In this document: in pieces, positions 15,794-22,463 of the stretch
Numbering within the stretch: position 1 is the first letter of the stretch
Layout of the letters: each line of letters starts with the position of its first letter
NCBI GenBank assembly: GCA_020860885.1
Contig: JAJBTS010000073.1
Span: forward strand, 1 to 22,463
Direction: 5' to 3'
Origin: Bacteroidales bacterium
GTDB taxonomy: Bacteria > Bacteroidota > Bacteroidia > Bacteroidales > Azobacteroidaceae
DNA: 22,463 nucleotides
The notes under the pieces: generated by a model
Database searches by the model: none
What the model was told of the DNA's origin: nothing
The model's input: only the letters and a program-made list of their open reading frames with translations
Made by a program: the position numbers and the translations under genes

Positions 15794-17275
15794 ATGGCAA
15801 AGGAAATTAAAGAACTTACTTCGAGAAGCGAAAATTATTCTCAATGGTATAATGATTTAGTTATAAAGGCCGATCTGGCTGAAAATTCTGCTGTGCGAGG
15901 ATGTATGGTAATTAAACCTTATGGTTATGCTATATGGGAAAAGATCCAGAGGCAGCTGGATGATATGTTCAAAGAAACAGGACATGTGAACGCTTATTTT
16001 CCTTTGTTTATCCCCAAATCTTTTTTAAGTAAAGAGGCCGACCACGTGGAAGGCTTTGCCAAAGAATGTGCGGTCGTTACTCATTACCGGTTGAAAAACG
16101 ATCCGGATGGTAAAGGGGTAGTTGTCGATCCTGAAGCTAAACTGGAAGAAGAACTGATTGTCCGTCCTACTTCCGAAACCATTATATGGAATACGTACCG
16201 CAACTGGATTCAGTCGTATCGCGATCTTCCTATCCTGGTTAATCAATGGGCGAACGTAGTTCGCTGGGAGATGCGTACCCGTTTGTTTCTGCGTACCGCC
16301 GAATTCCTGTGGCAAGAAGGGCATACGGCGCATGCTACGAAAGAAGAGGCTATTGAAGAAACCATTAAGATGTTGCACGTATACGCTGATTTTGCAGAAC
16401 AGTACATGGCTGTTCCGGTAATTAAAGGAATAAAAACACCGAGTGAACGTTTCGCAGGCGCTTTGGATACTTATTGTATTGAAGCTCTTATGCAGGACGG
16501 GAAAGCATTGCAGGCAGGAACCTCACATTTCTTAGGGCAGAATTTTGCAAAAGCTTTCGATGTTCAGTTCTTAGATAAAGAGGGAAAACGCGAATATGTA
16601 TGGTCTACCTCCTGGGGTGTTTCTACCCGTTTGATGGGGGCACTCATCATGTCACATTCGGATGATAACGGATTGGTTCTTCCTCCGAAACTGGCTCCTT
16701 ACCAGGTTGTTATCGTACCTATCTATAAGAACGATGAGGGATTGGCAGCCATCAGTGAGAAAGTAGAGCAAATAACGAAGGAACTGAAAGCCCTGGGTAT
16801 AAGCGTTAAGTACGACAATGCCCAAAACAAGAAACCGGGCTGGAAATTCGCCGAATACGAACTGAAAGGTGTGCCTGTCCGTTTGGCTATGGGAGGCAGA
16901 GATCTCGAAAACGGAACTATCGAAGTAGCGCGTCGCGATACCTTAACAAAAGAAACGGTTTCGGTAGAAGGTATTGCTGCTTATATGAAGGATCTGTTAG
17001 AAGATATTCAAAAGAATATTTATCAGAAAGCTTTCGATTACAGAGCTCAGAATACTGTATCGGTAGATACTTACGATGAGTTCAAAGAAAAAATAGAAAA
17101 AGGAGGTTTTGTCCTTGCTCATTGGGACGGAACTCCGGAAACAGAAGAGTTAATTAAAGAAGAAACAAAAGCGACTATCCGTTGTATTCCTCTGGAAGGT
17201 GATACGACTCCCGGCGTTGACATGGTCACCGGAAAGCCTTCCGCTCAACGGGTAGTATTCGCAAGAGCCTATTGA
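15794..17275 (+). CDS. proS: Prolyl-tRNA synthetase, archaeal/eukaryotic type without insertion editing domain
   Basis: A 493-residue class II synthetase. Visible are RPTSET at 124-129, the motif-2 loop region [24 protein letters not shown] at about 157-180 (read in two parts, RWEM and [11 protein letters not shown]), and the anticodon-binding domain with [16 protein letters not shown]. The protein ends in tyrosine (VVFARAY), as is usual for the archaeal-type enzyme, and lacks the roughly 180-residue insertion domain of the bacterial form. It charges tRNA-Pro with proline. The stop codon TGA merges into the heptad repeat that fills the gap to the next gene. Confidence 0.97.
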   Translation: MAKEIKELTSRSENYSQWYNDLVIKADLAENSAVRGCMVIKPYGYAIWEKIQRQLDDMFKETGHVNAYFPLFIPKSFLSKEADHVEGFAKECAVVTHYRLKNDPDGKGVVVDPEAKLEEELIVRPTSETIIWNTYRNWIQSYRDLPILVNQWANVVRWEMRTRLFLRTAEFLWQEGHTAHATKEEAIEETIKMLHVYADFAEQYMAVPVIKGIKTPSERFAGALDTYCIEALMQDGKALQAGTSHFLGQNFAKAFDVQFLDKEGKREYVWSTSWGVSTRLMGALIMSHSDDNGLVLPPKLAPYQVVIVPIYKNDEGLAAISEKVEQITKELKALGISVKYDNAQNKKPGWKFAEYELKGVPVRLAMGGRDLENGTIEVARRDTLTKETVSVEGIAAYMKDLLEDIQKNIYQKAFDYRAQNTVSVDTYDEFKEKIEKGGFVLAHWDGTPETEELIKEETKATIRCIPLEGDTTPGVDMVTGKPSAQRVVFARAY

Positions 17276-17364
17276 CAGTCACCAGTCACCAGTGAACAGT
17301 TAACAGTCACCAGCTATTACGGTTTATTGTTTACTGTTCACTGTTCACTGTTTACTGTTCACTG
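17275..17364. repeat. Palindromic heptanucleotide repeat between proS and the yigZ-like gene
   Basis: The left arm (17275-17313) has CAGTNNN heptads (CAGTCAC, CAGTCAC, CAGTGAA, CAGTTAA, CAGTCAC). The right arm (17331-17364) has ACTGNNN heptads (ACTGTTC, ACTGTTC, ACTGTTT, ACTGTTC, ACTG). The arms can pair around a loop of about 17 nt. The repeat begins at the last base of the proS stop codon and ends 4 bp before the GTG start of the next gene. Confidence 0.85.
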
Positions 17365-17368
17365 ATTT

Positions 17369-17965
17369 GTGGATTTTTATCGGACTATATCGGCAGTTTC
17401 TGAAGGATATATTACAGAACAAAGAAGTAAATTTATATCCTATGCCATTCCTGTGCGTACACCGGAAGAGGTAAAAGAAATTGTTGAACAGTACAGGAAG
17501 AAATATTACGATGCCCGGCATGTCTGCTGGGCTTATATGCTGGGTGCCGACCGTACACAGTTCCGGGTAAACGACGATGGAGAACCATCTTCTACAGCGG
17601 GGAAACCTATCCTGGGCGTCATAAATTCGAATGAACTTACGGATATACTGATCCTGGTGATCCGTTATTTCGGAGGGGTGAAACTCGGAACTTCCGGATT
17701 GATTGTAGCCTACAGGGCAGCTGCACTGGATGCGGTACAAAATGCGGAGATCATAGAAAAAACAGTGGACGAAGATATCCGGATTGTATTTGAATACCCT
17801 TTTCTGAATGGCGTGATGCGTATTATTAAAGAAGACAATCCCCTGGTTGTTTCCCAGCAATTTGAGATGGATTGTGAAATGACACTACGAATACGTCAAA
17901 GTGAAATGGAAAGATTAAAAGCCCGTTTGCTTAAAGTAGAATCTCTTCGTATCTTAGAGGAATGA
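17369..17965 (+). CDS. YigZ/IMPACT family protein
   Basis: A 198-residue protein whose N-terminal IMPACT domain is clear: YDARHVCWAYMLG at about 47-59, DDGEPSSTAGKPIL at 69-82 and VIRYFGGVKLGTSGLIVAYRAAA at 97-119 (key residues RYFGG and GTSGL). A short C-terminal domain of the DUF1949 type follows. The start is GTG. The family N-terminus is usually MD-YRTI, the same residues seen here, and an in-frame TGA lies two codons upstream, so no earlier start exists. YigZ proteins have been linked to ribosome-associated or regulatory roles, but the biochemical role is unsettled. The gene overlaps the next one by 4 bp (ATGA), indicating coupled translation. Confidence 0.9.
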   Translation: MDFYRTISAVSEGYITEQRSKFISYAIPVRTPEEVKEIVEQYRKKYYDARHVCWAYMLGADRTQFRVNDDGEPSSTAGKPILGVINSNELTDILILVIRYFGGVKLGTSGLIVAYRAAALDAVQNAEIIEKTVDEDIRIVFEYPFLNGVMRIIKEDNPLVVSQQFEMDCEMTLRIRQSEMERLKARLLKVESLRILEE

Positions 17966-18933
17966 AAAAGAACCTGATATTAATACTGATCGTAATAATC
18001 GTTATTACCGCTCTTGTGGTAGCCGATTATTTGAAATGGCTGTATATAAAGAGTTATGGTATTCATCCTTATGTAGCCTATGTTTATCTTTTGGCTTTAC
18101 TCTTTTTAATCATTTATGCCGTTGTTATTCCTTTCTGGAGGATATTTACGGCTCCGCCTGTTCCTTCCCTCCGGTTGAACGATTTGCCTGCTGCAAAAGA
18201 AGACCTTTATCAATATGGACTTTTGCTGGCTAAGAATAACGATTATATCCGGTCGAAAGAAGAGAGAAAAAAACATAGGAAGGAGTTCCTTAAATTATTA
18301 GAGTTGAGTAAAGATAGTGCGGAGGAGTTACAGAAAAGCCTGATTAAGGAAATACACAAACGTACCCAGTTGATTAATTACAAAATAAAACAACAGGCGT
18401 TATCTGTCTTTTTGATCACGGGGTTTTCCCAGAATGGAAAATTTGATTTTATCGCTAACTTCCTGATCAATTTCAGGCTGATCCATCAGGTAATCCGCCT
18501 TTCCGGTTTTCGACCTACTTACGGACAAATCTCCAGACTATATATAGAAGTTATCCTGGCTTCCTTTATCACCGATGTTTCGGAAGAAATGCTGGATGAT
18601 ATCGATTTCAGTTCTGTTTTTGATAAAATCAACCTTCCGGTAATATTTGTCAAATCTTTTATAGACGGCAGTATGTCGGCTATAATGACTCTGCGCATTG
18701 GCTACATTACAAAATCTTATATTTTGCATGGAACCAGGGAATTGAAAAAGATGCAGGGAAATAAAAAGTTTCGTTCCAAGATCAGGCACGAAGCTATCGT
18801 ATCTTCACTTAAGGCTTATCCTTCTTTGGCCAAAGATGCAGGATCCAAGATCAGGAAATCTTCTTTTAACTTTTTGGGAAGTTATATGAAAAAGCTTTTT
18901 TTCGGATTTGGAAAGAAAGATAAAGAAGAGTAG
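17962..18933 (+). CDS. DUF697-like inner-membrane protein, function unknown
   Basis: A 323-residue protein with two strong N-terminal membrane segments (about 4-22 and 38-60), a Pro-rich junction (TAPPVPSLRL), a charged helical region (KEERKKHRKEFLKLLELSKDS) and a C-terminal half with hydrophobic stretches and FITDVSEEMLDDIDF. The pattern (TM pair plus a cytosolic or membrane-associated domain ending in several glycines and lysines) resembles YcjF/DUF697 proteins, which often accompany small GTPases, though none is nearby. It overlaps the yigZ-like gene by 4 bp. Its stop codon is directly adjacent to the stop codon of the opposite-strand CBS gene. The family call is moderate and no function is proposed. 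Confidence 0.7.
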   Translation: MKKNLILILIVIIVITALVVADYLKWLYIKSYGIHPYVAYVYLLALLFLIIYAVVIPFWRIFTAPPVPSLRLNDLPAAKEDLYQYGLLLAKNNDYIRSKEERKKHRKEFLKLLELSKDSAEELQKSLIKEIHKRTQLINYKIKQQALSVFLITGFSQNGKFDFIANFLINFRLIHQVIRLSGFRPTYGQISRLYIEVILASFITDVSEEMLDDIDFSSVFDKINLPVIFVKSFIDGSMSAIMTLRIGYITKSYILHGTRELKKMQGNKKFRSKIRHEAIVSSLKAYPSLAKDAGSKIRKSSFNFLGSYMKKLFFGFGKKDKEE

Positions 18934-19962
18934 TTATTGTTTAATTTTATTTTTCATTGCATTCTTTTTCCTGGCTAATTCCTGTAGGTCGGCAATACTA
19001 TCTTCTTCATCCAATATTTCCTGACCTAGCAGAGTTTCAATCACATCTTCCAGGGTAACTACTCCTTCGAAACTACCGTATTCATCGACGACGACGGCTA
19101 TGTGTTCTTTTTCCATCAGGAATTTTTCCAGGGCAGTTGGTACAGCCAGTACTTCCGTAAAAATCAGGATTTCTCTCCGGATAGAAGATATTTTCTCCGT
19201 AAACTTATCTTCTGCTAAATATTTAAGGATATCACTGCGAAGAACATAACCTGTTATATTGTCGGAAGATCCGTCATATACAGGTACGCGCGAATAAGTT
19301 TCCTGAATGGGGAAATCTTTAATCGGTTTATCGCCGTCAACCGTGATCACGACTGTACGAGGTGTCATAATATCCCTTACTTTCTTTTCTTCGAAGTGTA
19401 TGAGGTTATTGATAATCCGGTTTTCGCTGGTTTTGAAGACTCCTTCCTGTTCTCCCATTTTTACCAGAGTAGTGACTTCCTCGCGACTTACGGAAGCTTC
19501 TTTGGTTTTAGGGGCGATTAGTTTTGTTAAATGCTTTGCCAGCCAGACAATAGGGTAGGTGATAATATTCATTGTCTGGATGGTAACGGCCGAAAAGCCC
19601 ATTAACCTTTTCCAGTAGTATACTCCGATGTTCTTCGGGAGGATTTCGGAAAAAACGAGAATCAGGAACGTCAATACTCCGGATATAACACCTAAATATT
19701 CTTTACCGAATACCTCAGTCGCTTCGGCTCCTACACCCGCCGAGCCGATGGTATGCGCAATGGTATTGAGGGTTAATATTGCAGTAATAGGACCTTCTGA
19801 ATTGGACTTTAGCTTCAGGAAAAGTTTTGCAAATTTATCCCCGGCTTCTACCCGCATATTGATATAAGAGACAGGCGTGGTTAACAGAACGGCTTCCATA
19901 ATGGAACATAAGAAAGATACTCCGATTGCAAGTACGAAGTATAAAATCATTGTAACTACCAT
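18934..19962 (-). CDS. CNNM/CBS-domain (CorC/HlyC-like) membrane protein
   Basis: A 342-residue protein. The N-terminal DUF21/CNNM domain has about four hydrophobic segments (5-28, 60-78, 90-107, 125-145) and the family motif SEILPKN at 105-111. A CBS pair follows (about 195-320), beginning VRDIMTPR, with RVPVYDG, and VVVDEYGSFEGVVTLEDVIE (key residues DEYG and TLEDV). The HlyC/CorC C-terminal domain found in longer relatives is absent, so the protein ends soon after the second CBS motif. Members are implicated in magnesium or cobalt export or homeostasis. The ATG at 19962 follows a TAnnTTTG promoter element. The 3' end meets the DUF697 gene with no bases between the two stop codons. Confidence 0.9.
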   Translation of the reverse strand: MVVTMILYFVLAIGVSFLCSIMEAVLLTTPVSYINMRVEAGDKFAKLFLKLKSNSEGPITAILTLNTIAHTIGSAGVGAEATEVFGKEYLGVISGVLTFLILVFSEILPKNIGVYYWKRLMGFSAVTIQTMNIITYPIVWLAKHLTKLIAPKTKEASVSREEVTTLVKMGEQEGVFKTSENRIINNLIHFEEKKVRDIMTPRTVVITVDGDKPIKDFPIQETYSRVPVYDGSSDNITGYVLRSDILKYLAEDKFTEKISSIRREILIFTEVLAVPTALEKFLMEKEHIAVVVDEYGSFEGVVTLEDVIETLLGQEILDEEDSIADLQELARKKNAMKNKIKQ

Positions 19963-19986
19963 CAGTTTTTATATATGAATAGGATG

Positions 19987-20013
19987 CAAATGTAAGAAAA
20001 TAATAGAAAACAA
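19987..20013 (-). promoter_or_regulatory. Bacteroidota-type promoter for the CNNM/CBS gene
   Basis: On the minus strand there is TTG, then 16 nt, then TACATTTG. The -7 element matches TAnnTTTG exactly, while the spacer is slightly short. The predicted start is near 19980, a leader of about 18 nt. Confidence 0.5.
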
Positions 20014-20092
20014 GGAAATGGTAAGTAATTTTACATTTATAAGTAAATTTATAAATGGTTAAAAATAAAGATAAAAAGAAGCTGCTCAAAAA

Positions 20093-20238
20093 AACTTTCT
20101 CCCTCTAAAGAGGATGTCCAAAAGTCAGTAATCTCATCGTTTGGCCCCCAACCCCCTAAAGGGGGCTATTGATATTCAATGGTTTAAGAAGTCCCCTTTA
20201 GGGGATTTAGGGGCAGAAAGTTCTTTTGGGACAACCTC
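20093..20238. repeat. G/C-rich nested inverted repeat, REP/MITE-like
   Basis: Outer arms: AACTTTCT (20093-20100) with AGAAAGTT (20215-20222), and GAGGATGTCCAAAAG (20110-20124) with CTTTTGGGACAACCTC (20223-20238). Each arm also holds its own small hairpin: CCCCCTAAAGGGGGC at 20152-20166 and GTCCCCTTTAGGGGA at 20191-20205, the latter followed by TTTAGGGGC. There is no reading frame of note. The rest of the 388-bp gap (19963-20350) holds the CNNM promoter and AT-rich sequence in which I see nothing else. Similar CCCCTAAA/TTTAGGGG repeats are common between genes in Bacteroidota, to my knowledge. Confidence 0.75.
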
Positions 20239-20350
20239 CTTATGACCCCATAGACTATCAATAATCTTCTTCAGGTGATAAAGCAAAGAATCAAAATTTT
20301 ACTTTTTGAATAGCTTCCTATTTATGAAGAACAACAAAACAAGGAAATGT

Positions 20351-21550
20351 TTATCTGTACTTATACTCTCTTATATCGTCTTTAATCTTTGGAAGAATGG
20401 AGAAAAAAGCCATTAGTCCGCAAATAAAATAAGCTACTCCTACGGAAACAACGGAACCGTCGTTGATCAGGCTGGCTATAATGGTACAGAAGAATGCTAC
20501 CAGCAGTTGTATGGATCCGAATAATGCCGAGGCAGATCCACTGTTGTCAGTAAACGGTTTCATTGCCAGCTCCGTGGTGGCAGGAAACAATATCCCGATT
20601 GGAAAGATAAAAACAAATAATATACTTAGGATAATATAAATATTCGAATGAATAAAGATGGCAATCATCAATAATATGCTGGTAACAGACATAACCGTGA
20701 GGGCATATTTTACCAACCTCTGTGTGGTTGTATATTTCTGAAAAACATTTGTTAAGTAAGATGCAATCATTAATCCTAAAGCATTAATCGCAAAAATTAT
20801 ACTGAAGGTATTGCCGGATAGTTGTCCGTATTCCATAATCAGATAGGGAGCATTTCCTACATATACCATAAGCGCGCCGTTGGCTACTCCTGCTACCAGT
20901 GCATAGAAAGTAAACTTTTTGATTTTTAATATATGGATATAGTTATTAAATACATTACCTACCGGCTTTCTGTTTACTCTCTTGTACGTTTCGGGAAGAA
21001 AGAAGAGCGTCAACAGAACCAGGCCTATCCCGAGGAAGACCATAACCCAGAAAATACCTTCCCAGTTGAAAGGGGTGAGGATGGCATTGCCAATCAGCGG
21101 CCCTACGATAGGAGCAATACTCATGATAAGGGCTAAAAGAGTGAATATCTTAAGAGTTTTCGACGGTTCGAAATAATCAGTGACTACAGCGCGGGAGATT
21201 ACAACGCCACCACATCCTCCTAATGCCTGGATGAACCGCATAACCCATAATTGCTCAATGGTTTTTACATAAATACATGCAATACTTGCGGCAATAAAGA
21301 TTCCAAGGGATATTAAGATAGGTTTTTTACGGCCGAACTTATCAGCTAAAGGTCCCCAGAAAAGTTGTCCGATAGCAAAACCGCCGAGAAATGCTGTTAA
21401 AGATAACTGTACCGCAGCCAGTGTTGTGCCGAAAGTTTTTGAAATAGGAATAAACGCCGGCAGGTACATGTCGATGCTCAAAGGCTCAAGCGCTGTTAAT
21501 AAAGAAAGGATAATGATGATTATCCATTGAATAAGAGTAAAACTTTTCAT
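20351..21550 (-). CDS. Bcr/CflA family multidrug efflux MFS transporter
   Basis: A 399-residue protein with about 12 hydrophobic segments. The first segment carries ALEPLSIDMYLPAF, the hallmark of the Bcr/CflA (DHA1) group, and MFS motif A appears as GPLADKFGRKKP at 66-77. Motif C-like residues (ALIMSIAPIVGPLIG) lie in TM5. It would export drugs or metabolites with proton antiport across the inner membrane. It has its own TAnnTTTG promoter in the 77-bp gap after the AraC-family gene, which may regulate it. The exact substrate cannot be read from sequence. Confidence 0.92.
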   Translation of the reverse strand: MKSFTLIQWIIIIILSLLTALEPLSIDMYLPAFIPISKTFGTTLAAVQLSLTAFLGGFAIGQLFWGPLADKFGRKKPILISLGIFIAASIACIYVKTIEQLWVMRFIQALGGCGGVVISRAVVTDYFEPSKTLKIFTLLALIMSIAPIVGPLIGNAILTPFNWEGIFWVMVFLGIGLVLLTLFFLPETYKRVNRKPVGNVFNNYIHILKIKKFTFYALVAGVANGALMVYVGNAPYLIMEYGQLSGNTFSIIFAINALGLMIASYLTNVFQKYTTTQRLVKYALTVMSVTSILLMIAIFIHSNIYIILSILFVFIFPIGILFPATTELAMKPFTDNSGSASALFGSIQLLVAFFCTIIASLINDGSVVSVGVAYFICGLMAFFSILPKIKDDIREYKYR

Positions 21551-21566
21551 TGCTTTTTTTTGGTCA

Positions 21567-21595
21567 CAAAAGTACGGAAGATAATTCGGATCAAA
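21567..21595 (-). promoter_or_regulatory. Bacteroidota-type promoter for the Bcr/CflA gene
   Basis: On the minus strand there is TTTG, then 17 nt, then TACTTTTG. Both elements match the Bacteroidota consensus. The -7 element ends 16 bp before the ATG at 21550, giving a very short leader. The gene is thus probably transcribed separately from the araC-like gene. Confidence 0.6.
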
Positions 21596-21627
21596 CTTGC
21601 AGTTTTCCGCCTTTTACTTGGACAAAT

Positions 21628-22458
21628 TCAACGTATATCCTTGAACTCCGAAGGTGTAAGTCCGGCATTTGCTTTAAAGAACCGGGTGAAATAAGCGGTG
21701 TCGCTGAATTGCAGGTTAAAAGCAATCTCTTTCAGGCTCTTTTCCCCGATACGGATTTCTTTTTTGATTTCCAGGATCAACCGCTCTTTCAAATGTTCTT
21801 TGATCGTTTTTCCTGTCCCTTTTTTAGAGATAAGGTTTATTTGTTTAGGAGATAATCCCATTTGATCCGCATAAAAATTAATTTCTCTCTGATCGATATA
21901 ATATTTATCGATTAATTTCATCAAGTGTGCGACTGCCGAATGAGAATGGTCTTTATATTCGTCCAGATTGTTAAATAAAGATACCAGGTGGAATAAGAAT
22001 GATTCGATATAAATCTGAAGCAGAGGTAATCTATTTTTTGCCTGGTATTCTCTTAAAAATAGCTGTATTATATCGTTCAGTGTTTCCTGTGTTTCTTTAT
22101 CGGGCGATAGAAAAACATTCGAATAATATCCGTTCAGATAATCGGAAGAAAGATGCTGGTTGATCTCAAAGAGCACATTACTTTCTATAGCAAATAAATA
22201 ACCTTTTAATCCTTTGGGGTCCAGACGGTCAATCTGTCCCGGATACAGCAGGATAAGGTCGTTTTCATTAATTTCATATTCCCTGAAATCAATAAAGTAG
22301 GATTTCGGATTTTTTACCTGGGTAAACCACAACAATTGATAAAAATCATACCTTTGGTAATTCCTGAAAATAGAATTGTCAATATCTTCTATTCTGAATA
22401 GTTCAATGAAAGGTTCCTTTTTCAGGGTGATTAAATTATAATTGTTATCAATATTCAT
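21628..22458 (-). CDS. AraC-family transcriptional regulator
   Basis: A 276-residue protein. The N-terminal part (1-160) has a cupin-like sensor pattern (FRNYQRYDFYQLLWF, then ENDLILLYPGQIDRL). The C-terminal 100 residues form the double helix-turn-helix: MGLSPKQINLISKK as first and SLKEIAFNLQFSDTAYFTRFFKANAGLTPSEF as second (key residues A-x-x-L-x-F-S-D-x-Y-F-x-R-x-F-K-x-x-x-G-x-T-P). The start ATG at 22458 is 5 bp from the window edge, so an earlier start cannot be excluded, though the N-terminus (MNIDNN) looks natural. It lies just upstream of, and in the same direction as, the Bcr/CflA efflux gene and is a candidate local regulator. Confidence 0.9.
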   Translation of the reverse strand: MNIDNNYNLITLKKEPFIELFRIEDIDNSIFRNYQRYDFYQLLWFTQVKNPKSYFIDFREYEINENDLILLYPGQIDRLDPKGLKGYLFAIESNVLFEINQHLSSDYLNGYYSNVFLSPDKETQETLNDIIQLFLREYQAKNRLPLLQIYIESFLFHLVSLFNNLDEYKDHSHSAVAHLMKLIDKYYIDQREINFYADQMGLSPKQINLISKKGTGKTIKEHLKERLILEIKKEIRIGEKSLKEIAFNLQFSDTAYFTRFFKANAGLTPSEFKDIR

Positions 22459-22463
22459 GATGC

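Noticed and set aside
17275..17364. Simple intrinsic terminator for proS
   Set aside because: The hairpin is made of phased heptads without a T-run after the stem, and closely related repeats occur at other positions, so it is better described as a repeat family.

Overview
The window is typical Bacteroidota DNA, most likely from the order Bacteroidales. The protein families, the TAnnTTTG-type promoters, weak Shine-Dalgarno sequences and abundant AT-rich intergenic repeats all fit. The genus cannot be fixed from sequence reading alone. No rRNA, tRNA, CRISPR array, insertion sequence or phage gene was seen.

Layout. (1) Positions 1-1519 hold the 3' part of a BlaR1-like M56 membrane peptidase with two TonB-plug-like repeats at its C-terminus, followed by a strong hairpin terminator. 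(2) Positions 1602-11011 form a divergent uronate-catabolism cluster. The minus-strand arm is a GntR/FadR-type regulator, an SDR mannonate/fructuronate oxidoreductase and a KdgF-like cupin. The plus-strand arm is uxuA, kduI, kdgK, kduD, kdgA, an ExuT-type transporter and a DUF4861 lipoprotein, closed by a terminator. (3) Positions 11012-11522 are a 511-bp non-coding repeat zone: a 23-bp tandem array, CACGTG-centred palindromes and ACTGNNN heptads. (4) Positions 11523-15709 carry the minus-strand housekeeping set ftsK, a LolA-like gene and trxB. (5) Positions 15794-18933 carry proS, a YigZ/IMPACT gene and a DUF697 membrane protein, converging with no gap on a CNNM/CBS (CorC-like) gene. (6) Positions 19963-20350 hold a promoter and a large G/C-rich inverted repeat. 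(7) Positions 20351-22458 hold a Bcr/CflA drug-efflux MFS gene and an AraC-family regulator.

How the genes work together. The cluster encodes two converging routes to 2-keto-3-deoxygluconate (KDG). Unsaturated uronates released by polysaccharide lyases are linearised by KdgF, isomerised by KduI and reduced by KduD. Fructuronate is reduced to mannonate by the SDR enzyme and dehydrated by UxuA. KdgK then phosphorylates KDG and KdgA cleaves KDPG to pyruvate and glyceraldehyde-3-phosphate. ExuT would import the uronate. A uronate isomerase (uxaC) and the lyases are not in the window.

The main observations are these. The FadR-type regulator carries a single in-frame TAA that splits the DNA-binding domain from the FCD domain. 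Two nearly identical 14-bp inverted repeats (ACTGGT-N2-ACCAGT type) lie one in each divergent leader and look like its operators. Heptanucleotide palindromic repeats completely fill two co-directional gene gaps, including one inside the uronate operon. A nine-unit, 23-bp tandem repeat lies in the convergent gap. None of this amounts to a clearly new defence or mobile system. The best candidate for an undescribed function is the DUF4861 lipoprotein in a uronate operon.
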